64,000 bases of DNA, from contig NW_024468250.1 of NCBI RefSeq assembly GCF_002104995.1, positions 186,001 through 250,000 of the forward strand, in the 5' to 3' direction. Source of the DNA: Linderina pennispora (taxonomy: Eukaryota > Kickxellomycota > Kickxellomycetes > Kickxellales > Kickxellaceae). The notes under the pieces were generated by a model, which was not told the origin of the DNA, made no database searches, and saw nothing but the letters and a program-made list of their open reading frames with translations. Numbering within the stretch: the first letter of the stretch is position 1; each line of letters opens with the position of its first letter. The position numbers and the translations under genes were made by a program. This document shows, piece after piece, positions 10,901-22,343 of this stretch.

Positions 10901-13900
10901 CGGCCGACTTTGTCATTGCACTGGTCGCCACCGTCGTGCCGTGCAGCCCGATAGCCAGCTTGCGCCACAGATCCTCGGCCTGGGCATTATAGTCAACGTT
11001 AGGTGTCGAATGTATCGAGCTCATATACAGCAGACGACCCGGCCAAGAGATCCACGCCTTGCAGCGATGCGTCCAAAGACTGGCCCTTCTCCTGGTAGGA
11101 CGAAAGCAGCTTTGCGGTGTACTCGACGATCTCGTCAATGTCGCAGATGGGCGCACGGGCAAAGCACGGGCGCTTGTGCAGGTGGTTGGATGGGAACTGC
11201 TGCGAGAAGCACATCAGACACAGATCGAAGCTCTCGTAGTCGTAGCCGTCGCTTGGCCTCTCGCACTCGGTGCAGTAGTACCGGAACGTGCGAATCACGA
11301 CATTGCATTGGTTGCAGTAGACGCACCATGTCGATGAGTCGCCAGCCATGGCCATCGCCGCATGGCCCTTCAGGTACTTTGTCATGAACATCAGCCGGTA
11401 CGCCAGCGGCGTGGAGTCACGCAGGTTGAAGTTGCGCAGCAGCATCAGCTGCACCAGCGGGGTCTCCTCAGGGTCGTTACTAGTGCGCTGCTCGTCACTG
11501 CGATCGGCGGCTATATACTCGAGGTTCTCCGCCAGCCTGTGTCAAGGATGCCGCCGCCGCCTTCTTCATCATCTTGCGCTTAATGCGGTCTTTCTCGCGC
11601 TTGACGTCGCAATGCAATCCGCGAGTCCCGCTCGATCGTCTCCAGCCGCCCGTCGCGCTCGATTGTCTCGCGCAGAACCCGGATCCGGTCCGAATTGACG
11701 TTGATCCACTGGTTGAATTCCGAGGAATGCCCGTCGAAGCACACGCGGATGCGCCCGTGCTTGACGTTGATGATTGTGCAGTCGTGCCACTGCATGTCGC
11801 GGTCGCGCACCCGGATTGCGTCGCCCACCTGCAGGAATATGCTGTAGTCCTTCATTGTCATGTGCTCCTTGGGCAACGGGAACACCCCGGCCTCTTCGGG
11901 GTGTGTCTGCTCGTACACCTCCTTGTCGTCCATTGCCGCCTTCAGCGCCAAACGCAGCGACAGCGGTGCTGATTTGGTCTCTGGGCCCGGGGGACGCCCA
12001 GGCCCACGGAATGCCTTGGGAGCGGGTGCTGCGTCATAGTGTGTCTCAGCTGTGGACACCTCGGATGCCCTCGAATGCCCGTCGTCGTCGTTCTGGTCCA
12101 GTGTCCAGTCTTAATTTGGCCTGTGAGTCGTTCTCGGCAGACGTCGCTGGCACTGGTGGTTCGGCGTTGGCAGCAGTGTCTGGCTGCTCAGTCGCGAGCA
12201 TAATGCGCTGCGTGTTCATCTCCATCCACTCGTCCCAGCGGCGACTGAATCCAATATAGTGCACACGGATCCGGAACGTCTTCACATCGGTGATCTCAGC
12301 CTTCCACCATAGCCTGTTGCGGTCGCGCGCTGCAATCATCATGCCCTTGTGATATACGTGTGCGTAGTCCTTGACACGCAGCAGATGCGGTACAGGCTTA
12401 TATCCGCTGTCCACTGAGATCGGGTCTACATCCGGCAAATCATCCATCTCCTCCTCAGAAGCGGAGGCTGGTGCATTAGAGGTCTCAGCAGCGAGGTTGC
12501 TGCTGGTCAGACTAGTGACCCGCGCATTGACAGGAGCCTTCCGTGGCTTGCTTTTGCGCTTGGCCTTGTCTTTCTCGCGCTTCTGCTGCTCCAGCTCCTC
12601 AACGTGCTTGTTGTACTCGTCTACCAGAGCTGCGCAGATCTTGCGCGCCTGCTCTTCAGTCTCGGCCAGGAGCTCAGCATACCCAGGCAGGCAGGCCATG
12701 GGCGATTCGCGCAGCTTGCGCATGCGCTTGCTGCCTGCCGCAATCCACTCGTTGTGTCCGTGGCCCCACTCAGCGTAGTGCACGAGGAACTTTTTGTCCA
12801 GATACGAGATCACTCGGCCCACATACCACTTGCGGTTTGCATTCAGGACCTCGGCCAGTTCGCCCGGATAGTACCCGTGGTGGTCCTGCATGATGCCGCC
12901 CGAGGAATCATTGGCTAGGCATTTGACTGCGCGCCGGGTCATAAACGCACCGGTGGTGACATACGAGTTGCTACGCCACTCATCCAGATCACCTGCATTC
13001 TCTTTCTGAACCCGACTGCGCTTGGCGGGGGAATCGTCAGCGTCGGTCTGGAGCGGACAATCTCCGGCGATCTCGTGGGCGGAATCCGAATCAGAGCTGG
13101 TGCTGGGATGCGGGAACCGCGCATACGGGTTGTGGTTGGGTCGGAATACGCGAACTGCAGCGATGCGCAGCTCCCTTGGGACTTGAGGGGCAGGTTCTTC
13201 TGCCACAGTATTTTCAGCTGGAGGAGCCTCAGCTGCTGGCTCGGGCGCTTTGGGGGCTTGCTTGCGTTTGCGCTTTGTAGCTGGCGCCCTGTTCTTTCCT
13301 GCCACTCGCCGGTTGCGGCTGCTGGTGGGACGCCCGCGGGGGCGGCTTGATGGCACAGGCTTCAGTGCTGGGCTGCTTGCCATTCCTACATTCTCATCGT
13401 CGCCCTCGACGTCATCCTCCTGCCCAAGCCCGTACGCATCGCTGATTGCCTGTTCAATATCGATATCCACAGCACTGTCGTCTTCGCACCATGCTTCGTC
13501 CTGGACATCCTCCGAAACCTTGCCCTTGTACATCAGGCGCCGCGACTCAACCCCGACCCACTCGTTGTAGCTGTGGTCCCACTCCGGATAATGCACCAGT
13601 GCCCTGCCGGCCTTGATTACCAGGACCACGGCGCTGTACCACTTTTTGTCCAAACTAAGCACTCTAACCCGCCCGCCCACGCGGATCCCCCCGCCGTCTA
13701 GCGTTCTCTGTATTGGATTCTCAAACATCCCCAGTTGTCCGCAGCGTTGCGCGGGTAAAGAACGCACCCGTGGTGACCACCGCGCCGGTGCTCGGCTTCT
13801 CGGCCCGCCTGCTCTCGTCCTCTGGCTTGGGGGGCACGGGCAGGGGAGGTTTGTCGTGCGGACTCCGCCTTGGCAGATGCGGAGTCGGCGCGGTCGGTGG

Positions 13901-14059
13901 ATCGGGCGTTTCGGTGTTTTGGTCGCCGGTATCACTGTCGTCGGAAAGATCGGAGGAGAGCGACTCGAGGCTACTCAGTGACCCGGATGAGTCAAAGCAG
14001 TAGTCACTGATGTCGCCGCCCATGGTGACTTGTGTTGGCGTGTCGGCAGCTATCATCAT
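7994..14059 (-). CDS. Giant chromatin-reader / DNA amino-methyltransferase fusion protein
   Basis: About 2,020 codons from ATG 14057-14059. Order seen (approximate residues): acidic Ser-rich N-terminus; Tudor/chromo-barrel-like repeats at 127-175, 397-447, 561-621 and 741-795, each ending in an HY..W....NEW/DEW...R pattern; ZZ-like finger 909-966; extended PHD finger 1093-1208; second ZZ-like finger 1238-1291; GATA-like finger C-x2-C-x17-C-x2-C with the TQSPRWRKG core at 1316-1341; methyltransferase at ~1450-1695 with a motif I analogue (NFLGRGTDAIE, then GVDINP) and catalytic SHPPY; coiled segment; second, degenerate methyltransferase-like fold 1875-2020. Motif I precedes motif IV. At least ten apparent one-base insertions (for example near 13735, 12065, 11610, 11540, 11010, 10120, 9790, 9370, 9320, 8725) interrupt the frame, but domains continue in order on one strand. 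Inferred role: modifies DNA (N6-adenine or N4-cytosine) where its fingers read chromatin. It could be two adjacent genes if a break is real. Confidence 0.8.
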
Positions 14060-14212
14060 TTACCAAGGTAACGCAGCACAAAACCTGCCTATTTTTTTAG
14101 TAGTAGGGAAAAGTGAGAGGGTCCAACAGACAACGAAAAAGGAACTCGCTCTCTTCGCCAAAGTGAGCCCCATGACAACAGGTATCCTCCCCACAAAGCT
14201 AGTCTTTGACCT

Positions 14213-14530
14213 TCAAAGATGCATTCTTGGGCCTAAGGGGAGAGATAGCAGACGAGCACTGGTGAATAAATAGTCTGTCTCGCTTTTACCTTTTTTGGAC
14301 ATGTGGCTTGCTGCGCTGGCCGACAGAATCCTTGCAGAGCGGCGGATCGGCAGCTTGCTCAGCAGCGCTCCATGACAAACCCCGCATACTCGCAGCTCAT
14401 CGACGAGCCGACGCAGGCATCGGCTATTGAACTGTTTGCCACACATGCCGCACAGGTTCAGCATGTTCAGCAAGCGCTGCGCGGCACTCATGCGTGGTCT
14501 TCCGCGCTTTCTGCTAGTCGTCACGTCCAT
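14213..14530 (-). CDS. Small AT-hook / CxxC zinc-binding protein, or 5' exon of the methyltransferase gene
   Basis: A 105-codon frame. It opens with a basic AT-hook core (RKRGRPR, residues 7-13), which binds the minor groove of AT-rich DNA. A CxxC...CxxC pair follows (CGMC ... CGVC, ~18 residues apart), probably one zinc site. It lies on the same strand as, and 150 bases upstream of, the giant reader-methyltransferase gene. A possible donor (GGTAAAAG at ~14287) and a branch-like CTACTAA followed by ATAG near 14093 suggest it may splice onto the downstream gene. However, an in-frame TAA precedes the downstream ATG, and no junction I tried stays open. I keep it separate. Function beyond nucleic-acid binding is unknown. 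Confidence 0.5.
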   Translation of the reverse strand: MDVTTSRKRGRPRMSAAQRLLNMLNLCGMCGKQFNSRCLRRLVDELRVCGVCHGALLSKLPIRRSARILSASAASHMSKKGKSETDYLFTSARLLSLPLGPRMHL

Positions 14531-14536
14531 GTGTAG

Positions 14537-16110
14537 CTAGAAAGCAAAAATGCTATGCTATAAAGCTCAGGCGAAAAGCAACGCTGTTAGCGACTGCAAC
14601 AAGGAGTGAAAACCCGCAGCTATCCGCTTACTGTGCTGTGCACCATTATATCCAACAGAATATACAGCTTCGATAAAAGCGATTAATCGCAGCTCTCTTA
14701 GTCTGTTTGCTTGGGTGTAAGGTGCAGGCTTTTTTTTAACGAGGTATATTTGATACAGAAGGAAAGGGAAAAAAGAGAAAAGATGCGCTACGTGACTGCA
14801 CCGGCATGATTATATATAGCCGCTACTGCTAGCTTTACAACAGCCCACAGTTCTTGGCCAAGCATATACCATGTATTTGATGTGGCCACCTAGGAATTGC
14901 ACCAAAAGCCACTAGACAGTTCCGAAGAATAGACTGCAGAAAGGTTCTCGTTGGCGCCCGATTCGCCATCGCCTGAGCCAGTTGCTATGCTGACGTCAGG
15001 GAGGCCGTGTCGGGTGCGCAACAGGTCTTGGTAGAGATGGAGGAGAAACACCGATGTTCGTTAAAGCGGAGATAGGTCGCGCTCTCGAACTTTCCCTTGG
15101 CTGCAGCACATACAAGGCTATGGAATACATTGCTGACTAGAGCTGGCATGACAGCCAGCACATGGGTTAGCACGAGAACCGATCACCTAATGGCCATGGG
15201 CAGCATTTCTCTGGCCTGGAGGTGAGGACTGGCCTTGTGCATGATTGTGTATGTAGTAGAAGCAGGTATGCTGGGACTGTCCGCGTGTTCCTCCTGGCGA
15301 TCTCTCGCCATCTGTGGGGAGTCGCAGACTGCTCCGGTACTGAGAGGGCGTATCAGCTCAACATTCAGGTGCCGCAGTATCAGACGGACACTCCTGGATG
15401 TGTTCCACATGTCCTTATCTGTTTCCAAGTCCAACGCAAAGTGGTACCAAGACTCAATGAGTGCCTGTACGACTGCCAACACACGACTGCTGTGCGCCCC
15501 CTGACCTGGGCCTCTCCCCGATAATATGTGCAGCTATCCCAGTCCGCCACGACCCAACGCTCCAAAGCATGATAGCTTCCGATGCGTCTCAAGCCTGCAA
15601 ATAGCGCAATGCGACAGAGCGAGGAGACGATCTATGACTTCATTATGACATCCTCAACGTGCTGCTCATGAAGGTCGTTGTTTTTGCAAGGCTATATTAT
15701 TAGCACCAGCCGATTAAAGAATGGACCAAACCGAATATAGTGCCCAGCCAGCACACGGAAGTTGGGAGCATTTTTCTGCGACAATGGCCAAGCGAGCAAG
15801 AGGCGGGATTGTGTCGTACGAACAATCCAACGCTGGCTATCTCCCGGTCACAGGCCATGAGCAACACCCAAGTTCCCCGCTCCCGGTGCTGTTGTTGAGA
15901 GAGAAAGAGAAGAAAAAAATTTACAGGACGTGAGTACACCATCAATATCGCGTTGCCAGCCGTGTTTCGACACTCTGGCAGGTCATAGGAAGAGACACCA
16001 ACCGCGGTGTTTGGGAGAACAGGGGAAGCAGTAAAGCGAAGGCTATGTACGGAGGTAGTTTGCAGGGAAAGATCTCACATGGAGATTCACCGGGGGAGAA
16101 AATGCTGTCC
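14537..16110. other. Gene-free intergenic region
   Basis: No coding sequence that I can support. Frames are short and lack motifs or codon bias. An AT-rich stretch with runs of A/T (14720-14820) probably belongs to the promoter of the AT-hook ORF. Nothing else stands out. Confidence 0.5.
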
Positions 16111-16197
16111 TTAGTTGAGCGCAGCAACCTTAACCAGAGCACCGCCCACGATGGCGACAACAGACAGCGAAACGACCAGGAGCACAACGATAACCAT
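16111..16197 (-). CDS. Candidate 28-residue hydrophobic micropeptide
   Basis: ATG at 16195-16197, stop at 16111-16113. The peptide is almost entirely one hydrophobic helix rich in Val, Leu and Ala with a GG kink (VVAIVGGALVKV) and would be a single-pass membrane peptide. Codons look like those of nearby genes, and the only polar residues sit at the ends. No family is recognised. It could instead be the last exon of a gene whose upstream exon (somewhere between 16290 and 16485) I cannot define, or chance. Confidence 0.25.
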   Translation of the reverse strand: MVIVVLLVVSLSVVAIVGGALVKVAALN

Positions 16198-16928
16198 CTT
16201 GGGGACAGCGTATGAGTGGGATATAGGAGAATGTGTGTCGTGGAGGAGAGAGAGGCAAGAGGGTACCTAGCACGTTCGGGTGTGGCCAACCGCCTTTATA
16301 GTACAAAAATTTTCCGCCATTCACCTGGGGGCAGGCGTACCACCTGATTCCCTCAAGGTCTATTTCTGTACCGTCAAACCGACCAGTCTCCGGCATTCTT
16401 TCTACGCGCACTGTGCCCGCAGCAGGCTTTTTGTTCAATAATCCGCACTTCACTATATTGCGCATGAAGCTGCTGCTTTTCACACTTTAGTCGATCATTA
16501 CGTTGAGCGAGTGTCCAGGGCTTCTTGGCGGCGGCAGCAAATCATTTTCTTCACAGCTGCTAATACAAAAATGTTCTCGAAGAACCAGAAAAAAGGCTGC
16601 TCCGCCAGAATTCCGGTCATGGTCCCAAGCGCAGGCATATGTGAGCTGTGTGCACATATCATAGTCTGGAAAACAGACAAATGGCCAGTACCAGGAGTCA
16701 GGCTAGAGAGCACGGCGTGCAGGGGTTGCCAGGCATGGACAGGTCGTATAAACGCGTCTGCCGATCGATCGTCGCGATCACCGGTGCTGGCTCGATTACA
16801 ATGGCCATTTTGAGATTTTTTTTCCATTATCAGCCGCCGATTATCACAAACATCCCATCTAGCTAGGCTATACCGGACAAGTAGGACATTCAAAAATACG
16901 TCGAGGGGGATATACTGCGCTCAAAATG
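16198..16928. other. Intergenic region without a supported gene
   Basis: Open frames on both strands are short and unlike known proteins. A minus-strand frame at 16130-16483 has unremarkable composition. The segment probably holds regulatory DNA between the micropeptide candidate and the 3' end of the acyltransferase gene. Confidence 0.4.
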
Positions 16929-18382
16929 CTAAAAGACAAGCGTTGCAATCTCCATCCATGCGCCGTTTTGCAGAATCTGCTCGATGACCTGAGGAGTGTT
17001 GGTCAGCGCTACATAGATATCCTTGCTAGGTGGCCGCACAGGCATGATGGTAATGACCTCAATGGCGCGTCCCGGCTGGATAGTGACAAACTCGGGGTTT
17101 CCGAAACCAAAGTTTGCGTCATACATATCAAACCGCGAAATGTTGGAGATGGTTGCTGACAGCTTGAACGACGTGTCTGCAACCAGCGGGCCCACAAAGC
17201 TGCGCGGGTAGCGCTCTTGCACGCCGTAGAAACTCTCCTAGCAGTGGTGCCGTGATCGAGTCGACTGTCTCCCTCACCTTGATAGCAATCTCAGCAATAG
17301 ATCTGGGTGTAGTCGGGGTCTCAGCCTGCGCCAGCGCGCTAATTACCCGAGGAGTGTAAAGCGCGTTGCCAACGTAGTTCAAACCAGCTATGCCCATCCG
17401 GTGGCGAGTGTTGCACACGACTCCAGTGCTCTGCAAGTCAGCCACCTCCTTGGGGCGATTCACCCGCAACATTCAGTGACTTGCCCTTGTTGCTCGAGGC
17501 CGCCTTTGTTGCCTGTGCTACCGTCTTGGAAATGAGCGAGACAAGGATGTCGTTGGTGGAAATACGAGTACCTAGAGGCACAAACTCCCTCGCTTGCTTG
17601 AGCAGCCCGTCCAATTTGTCGCTGTTCAGTCTGAACAGGCCGCCTTTCAGGCTGTCTGAGGCCAAGAGTTTGTCAAACATTATGTTGCGCGCACTGGGAG
17701 TCATCTGCCCGAGCTCCAGTGCCTTGTCGGAAGGATGGATGTAGCACCCCGACATCTTTTCGTCAACTTCTGACCTCTCCTTGGGGATGCTCTGCCGGAA
17801 TGTTTCTCTATCGAGGCAGAACACCCGGTCAGGAACAGGCACACCAGCAGTAAGCGCATACGTCTCCTCTGACCAGCGCTTGATGAAAGAAAAGTATCCC
17901 TCGCCATCCATAGTCGAATGGCTCACGTTGAGGAAGATAGCCATACCGCTGTTGTCCTTGAACCTGACAACATGCACATTGGCCATCTTGATCTGGCCTG
18001 TTTCGGCATCGGGCAGGGCAACCGGTGGCAGACGCAGCAGGCCCATGGGACAAATAGCAGGGTCGAAGTTGGCTGCCTTGACATCGCCATAATGCAAGCT
18101 GTCGACAACAGTCTCTCGATACACTGGCATGTTCAGGTTATCCTTGTCAACGACGTTGTCCAGACCACCGTCATCTCGCTGGCGCAGGTATCCCGCCAGG
18201 ATGGGGAACTGGGCAAGCGTCCTGTAGAACCCCAGCTCTAGTTTGTCGCTGGGCATAAAGCCGCTGTCGCCATTCACATTGCCAAAGAAGTACAGGTACT
18301 GGATATTGAAGTGCGACTCGAACGCATCTCGCGTGGTCAGACGAAAGACCTGAGATTTGACTGTGCTGGTAAAAGCATCCAT
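16929..18382 (-). CDS. BAHD-like transferase-family acyltransferase
   Basis: CoA-dependent acyltransferase of the transferase family (PF02458 type). The start ATG at 18380-18382 opens a ~480-residue protein. The catalytic HxxxD motif is present as HSTMDG at about residue 155, and the structural DFGxG-type motif appears near the C-terminus as DANFGFGNP (around 17110-17130). Two one-base insertions, near 17460 and 17235, break the frame; both lie in short homopolymers and similarity continues beyond them. Fungal members acylate secondary metabolites, but the substrate cannot be inferred. No biosynthetic cluster surrounds it, so it may act alone. The gene diverges from CDC37, with about 370 bases between the starts. 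Confidence 0.8.
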
Positions 18383-18754
18383 GTCCTAGAGTGATATATA
18401 GAGCGGAAGAAGAGGGCGGAGAAGAAATGCATGGCCTACAAGCTTGCACAGCTGATGCACACACCACAGGGCCGCAGCTAGGCTCGGTGCAGACAGCGTC
18501 AGGTCCGCTGGGTAAACCCCGTGTATCCTTGGCTATGAGTTGACGTTTGTGCACTGGCCACTAGCTTCTAGTGCGGCTTGATCTCCACCATACGACAGGC
18601 TAATTGCGATCAAGGTTGGGGATTAGGGGCACTGGAAGGTTCGCTGCCACCCTTGACGACGCATATAAGCACAGCACCAGCCAGACATCCTGGTTTCTTA
18701 TCCTGTTCCTCCTCTGCAAATTCCACAGCACGCCTTTCATAGCCAGCCATCAAA

Positions 18755-20176
18755 ATGCCTATAGATTATAGCAAGTGGGACAACCTGGAGCTTTCCGATG
18801 ACTCCGACGTCGAGGTGCACCCGAACATCGAGCGCAACACCTTCATCCGCCTGCGCCAGCGCAAGATCCGTGAAGAGCGCGAGAACCGCCGTCTACGACG
18901 TGAGCGTATTGAGACCATGATCCCGATGAACAAGGACCTCATTGAGCGCATTAGTGCGCTGCGCAGCCGTATTGCTGACGCCAACGAGGACTCGCTGAAG
19001 GAAATCATGAAGGAGTGGGCGCAGGACGTCGAGAAGGCACGTGTGGCCAAGGAGAAGCGCGACTCGGCTACAAGCCAGGGCAAGATCCCTGAGCAGCCAC
19101 CAAGGACGAGATGATGGACGCCCTGAAGGCGCGCATCAGCGACGACTTGCTCAAGGAGGCTACGGGTCAGGGCTCGGTCCAGGAGAAGCAGAGCGCACTG
19201 ACCAAGCAGCTGGATTCGCATATCGCCAAGCTCACCGAGAGCCTCGAGTCGGCAGAGGCGGAGTTGAAGGAGGTCAAGCTCGAGGAGGCAAAGCACATTG
19301 ACCCGAGCACTATTGCGCACTCGGGGTTCGATCGCTCGTTCGTCAGCAAGAGCGAGGGCAGCTCGTCGGCAGCCAAAAAGCCAGCCACGCGCACAGTCAA
19401 GGATACTGTCACTACGGATGAGGTTCTGAACCCGGGCAGTGTAGGCAACTTTAACGATGATAAGGGTGCAGTGGCCGACACTGAGGAGGACTACAGCGAG
19501 GACATGGACGAGGAGGGCAACCTGCGGCCTGGATGCTGACAGCAAAAAGTTCGCCAGCTTCAAGTCCATGTCAGACTCGTACGACTACATCTCCAAGAAC
19601 CTGTCTATCGTCAGCGAGAAGAAGGCCGACCAGATCCTGGGCCACGCATTCACTCTACAGCTTGACGGCAAGGGCGCCATGTCGCGGCAGTACGTGCATC
19701 AGTCGCTGATTTTGACCTATATCATGCAGATGGGTCCGTCTGGCGTCCGCCTTTTCTTTGACCGTGTCGCCTCTCCGGGCCGTGCCCAGGAGATGTTCAA
19801 CAACGATGTCAATTCGCGCTATAACCACATTGTCGAGCGCTGCAAAGTCATCAAAGGCGAGCGCGAGCAGTACACCGAGCCCGAGGTGGAGTCAATCCAG
19901 CTCCAGTGCGATGATCCCAATGCTCCGATCCGCATCTCGGTACCCGACGAGAGCAACCCAGAGGAGGACCAGGAGCGCATCAAGCTGTTCAAGAGCATGC
20001 CCACTGTGTTCCAGGAAGCGCTCAAGGAGGGTACGCTTGAGGCTGTCAACAAAGCCTTGGCCACCATCCCTGGGCCTGAAGCCGAGCAGCTGCTGGGCAT
20101 CTGTGGCCAGGGCGACTTCTTGGTCATCGACGGCGAGATTGTTGTCGACCCGAATGAGGAGCCCAGCAAGCAGTAG
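18755..20176 (+). CDS. CDC37: Hsp90 co-chaperone Cdc37
   Basis: Delivers protein kinases to Hsp90. The N-terminus is diagnostic: MPIDYSKWDNLELSDDSD, with Ser14 followed by acidic residues, the conserved CK2 site. An Arg-rich helix (~residues 30-55) and a charged coiled-coil region follow. The middle Hsp90-binding domain contains the conserved YDYISKNLSIVSEKKADQI segment, and the C-terminal helical domain ends at the stop 20174-20176. Two frame breaks: near 19100 one base appears missing in a C run, and near 19528 one appears extra inside CCTGG. Both interrupt an otherwise continuous homologous reading. A TATA-like CATATAAGC lies at ~18662, 90 bases upstream of the ATG. Confidence 0.93.
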
Positions 20177-20257
20177 CCTGAGTGCCATTTAATTTGTTTA
20201 GAGCATTTTACGTAAGAATGAGCATATATACTCGTCATGCACCGGGTATATGCTACG

Positions 20258-21877
20258 TTAGGGGCTGCTGTCGTCGTCGTCACTCATCTCCTGAATCTGT
20301 CCGCTCTCGTAGGCGGCGCGCACCGGGTTCTCGACCTTGATAATGCCCGTCTTGTTCAGCCGCTCAAACAGGACAAACAGACGCTCGGCCTCGCGCTCCT
20401 TTTCTTCGTCTGTCATTTCCGCCAACTCTTTGGTAATCCCGTCGCTATCAAGGTACTTGCCCGTCACTGGGTCGATGACCCTGGTCCTTGGCATCGCTCC
20501 CGCCCTTGTTCATCAGATCAGTCGGTATCTCGATGCCACGAGCAAGCATGTATCCGGCAGCATTCCCGTAGCCCACAGCCATCACGAACTGCCGTGCATC
20601 CTGCTGCCACAGGAAATACAGGAGATCAGCCGACAGCACTTCGGAAGCACGCCGCCTTGTGGCGACTTCATAATCCTGACCAGCTTGCTGGAGGTTCCTG
20701 GCCGGTCCTCAGGCAGCTGCGTGTAGTCGGCTCCCTGGGGGTAGATGTCATCAAATATGCGCGTGCGTGCTTCTGGGTTCTCGGTTATAACACGCAGCAG
20801 AACCAGCACTACAGGCGCAACTTCAATTTGCCTTTCCTCTGACACAGCACGATTTGGTGATGAGCTCAAGTCCGCAATACACTGGTCGATAAGCTGCGTC
20901 ATTGTCGACAGCAGACAGCCGATGTGTTTCCAACGGTTGGTAGTTGGGAACCACAAGGACTGGATCTCAGCTGGTCCCAGGGTCGAAAAATTCAGCACAA
21001 TGCTAGCAGCCTGCTTGGCTGGATTCGAGAGATGTCCATCGAACTAGCGGAAGCTGTGCAAGAGCATCGAGGGAAGCACTTAGAATCGGCTTCAATGTGA
21101 CTGCTGCACCTGCAGTTAGAACGTCGCTCTGGTCAGCATGCGAAGATTCACTAGAGCTGGTAGCACTGCGCTGGTAGAATACTGTCAGGCTCATAGCTGC
21201 CTTGAACAGCTCGCCCATCACCTGCTCAGGCGTAAATCCGCCAGTAGCGCCTGCCAGACTCTGGTCCTTCTGCAGGTAAGTCTCCAGAGCATCTGACAGC
21301 GGCTCTTGCACCCGCAGCCTCTCTACGCACATCTTTGCACTGTCGCTTGTTGTCAGAGCCAAAAATAGGCATCTGCCACACAGAAATGCTGTGGTTGGGT
21401 TTTCCAGTGTGGAGCCCAGTATCTCCGACACAATAGCGAACCCGTCAGCCCACAGCAAAATGTGTTTTGCATCCCGCGTCCAGCAGCATGGCGTTGGCCA
21501 CGCAGGTCAATGTCTCATTACAAGGCAAGTGCAGTGAGCCGTGCTTCATCACCATCTTGGCATTCCGCCTTGCCCAGCTCCAATGCCAGCTGCAGAAGCG
21601 CACCAATCGAGCGCTGGCTACTGAGCTCGTCGCCCGCTGTGAGCTGCCGTCCAAACACCTTGAGAATACTCAGTGCCATGTGCGCTGCTGCTGCTGAGCA
21701 CCGGTCTTGGTCCGTGTAAACGACTCGCTGCAGTAGCACTGACACACGCTGTTTCCTGTGGGGGAGGTGGAGTGCGATGTTGCTAGAGGATATGCGCAGC
21801 CCCTGCTCGATCTGAAATGGCTGGAGATCGGCATTCCCCGCACTAGCGACTAGGTCAAAGTAGTCTTCCTGCGGCAT
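20258..21877 (-). CDS. RIC8: Synembryn / Ric8-type guanine nucleotide exchange factor and G-alpha chaperone
   Basis: Ric8 folds and activates G-alpha subunits. The start is MPQEDYFDLVASAG (ATG at 21875-21877). Armadillo-like helical repeats fill the body: LTCVANAMLLDAGCKTHF and the following WADGFAIVSEILG match the N-terminal repeats, and GYGNAAGYMLARGI near 20560 is a family signature. The C-terminus has the conserved EMTDEEKEREAERLFVLF and RLNKTGIIKVENPVR, then an acidic tail. Breaks occur near 21525, 21455, 21030, 20640 and 20500; four look like +1 and one like -1. They are scattered with no common frame logic, so I read them as sequence errors. Converges with CDC37, 80 bases apart. Confidence 0.85.
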
Positions 21878-22343
21878 TTTGCATAGACAAGACAGTGTGA
21901 TATACGTTACGAGAAAGACTTGTCAAGCCCCTGTTTTCGCCGGTGCGTTCCTAATATCTCTATGTTGATGTGCTGGTGCGGGTTGTGGGGATCGGCGGCG
22001 ATCTGAGCCACAACCACAGTTTGCATGTCTGCTGGAAAAGCCCGGCACCAGCCCTGTGTCAATATCCGCGGCTATGACAGGTGCAAACAGCGTAGTGAAA
22101 AAGCACCTCCCACGCCAACAGTGGCGCTCTGGCATCTTGCTGCTTGGAAGAAAAACCTCCCAAATTACGCTACCGTGCAATTGTACCTGGCTGTGGTAGA
22201 GGCAGATACTATTCATGAGCGCCCCGCCTTGCCATTACCGTCCATGGCCACTTGTTTGCATGCTGCATTTCCTCTTCACTTTTCATTACTTTTTCTCTGC
22301 ATAGCTTCGCCCCTAGTCTTTCTTCATTGACACCACTGACACC
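21878..22343. other. Divergent intergenic region
   Basis: About 465 bases between the divergent starts of RIC8 and a small secreted-protein gene. It should hold both promoters. No ORF with support. Pyrimidine-rich sequence (22260-22330) directly precedes the plus-strand gene. Confidence 0.4.

Noticed and set aside
10653-11387. Plus-strand frame of 244 codons
   Set aside because: Runs opposite the extended PHD and ZZ regions of the methyltransferase gene and has no recognisable domain.
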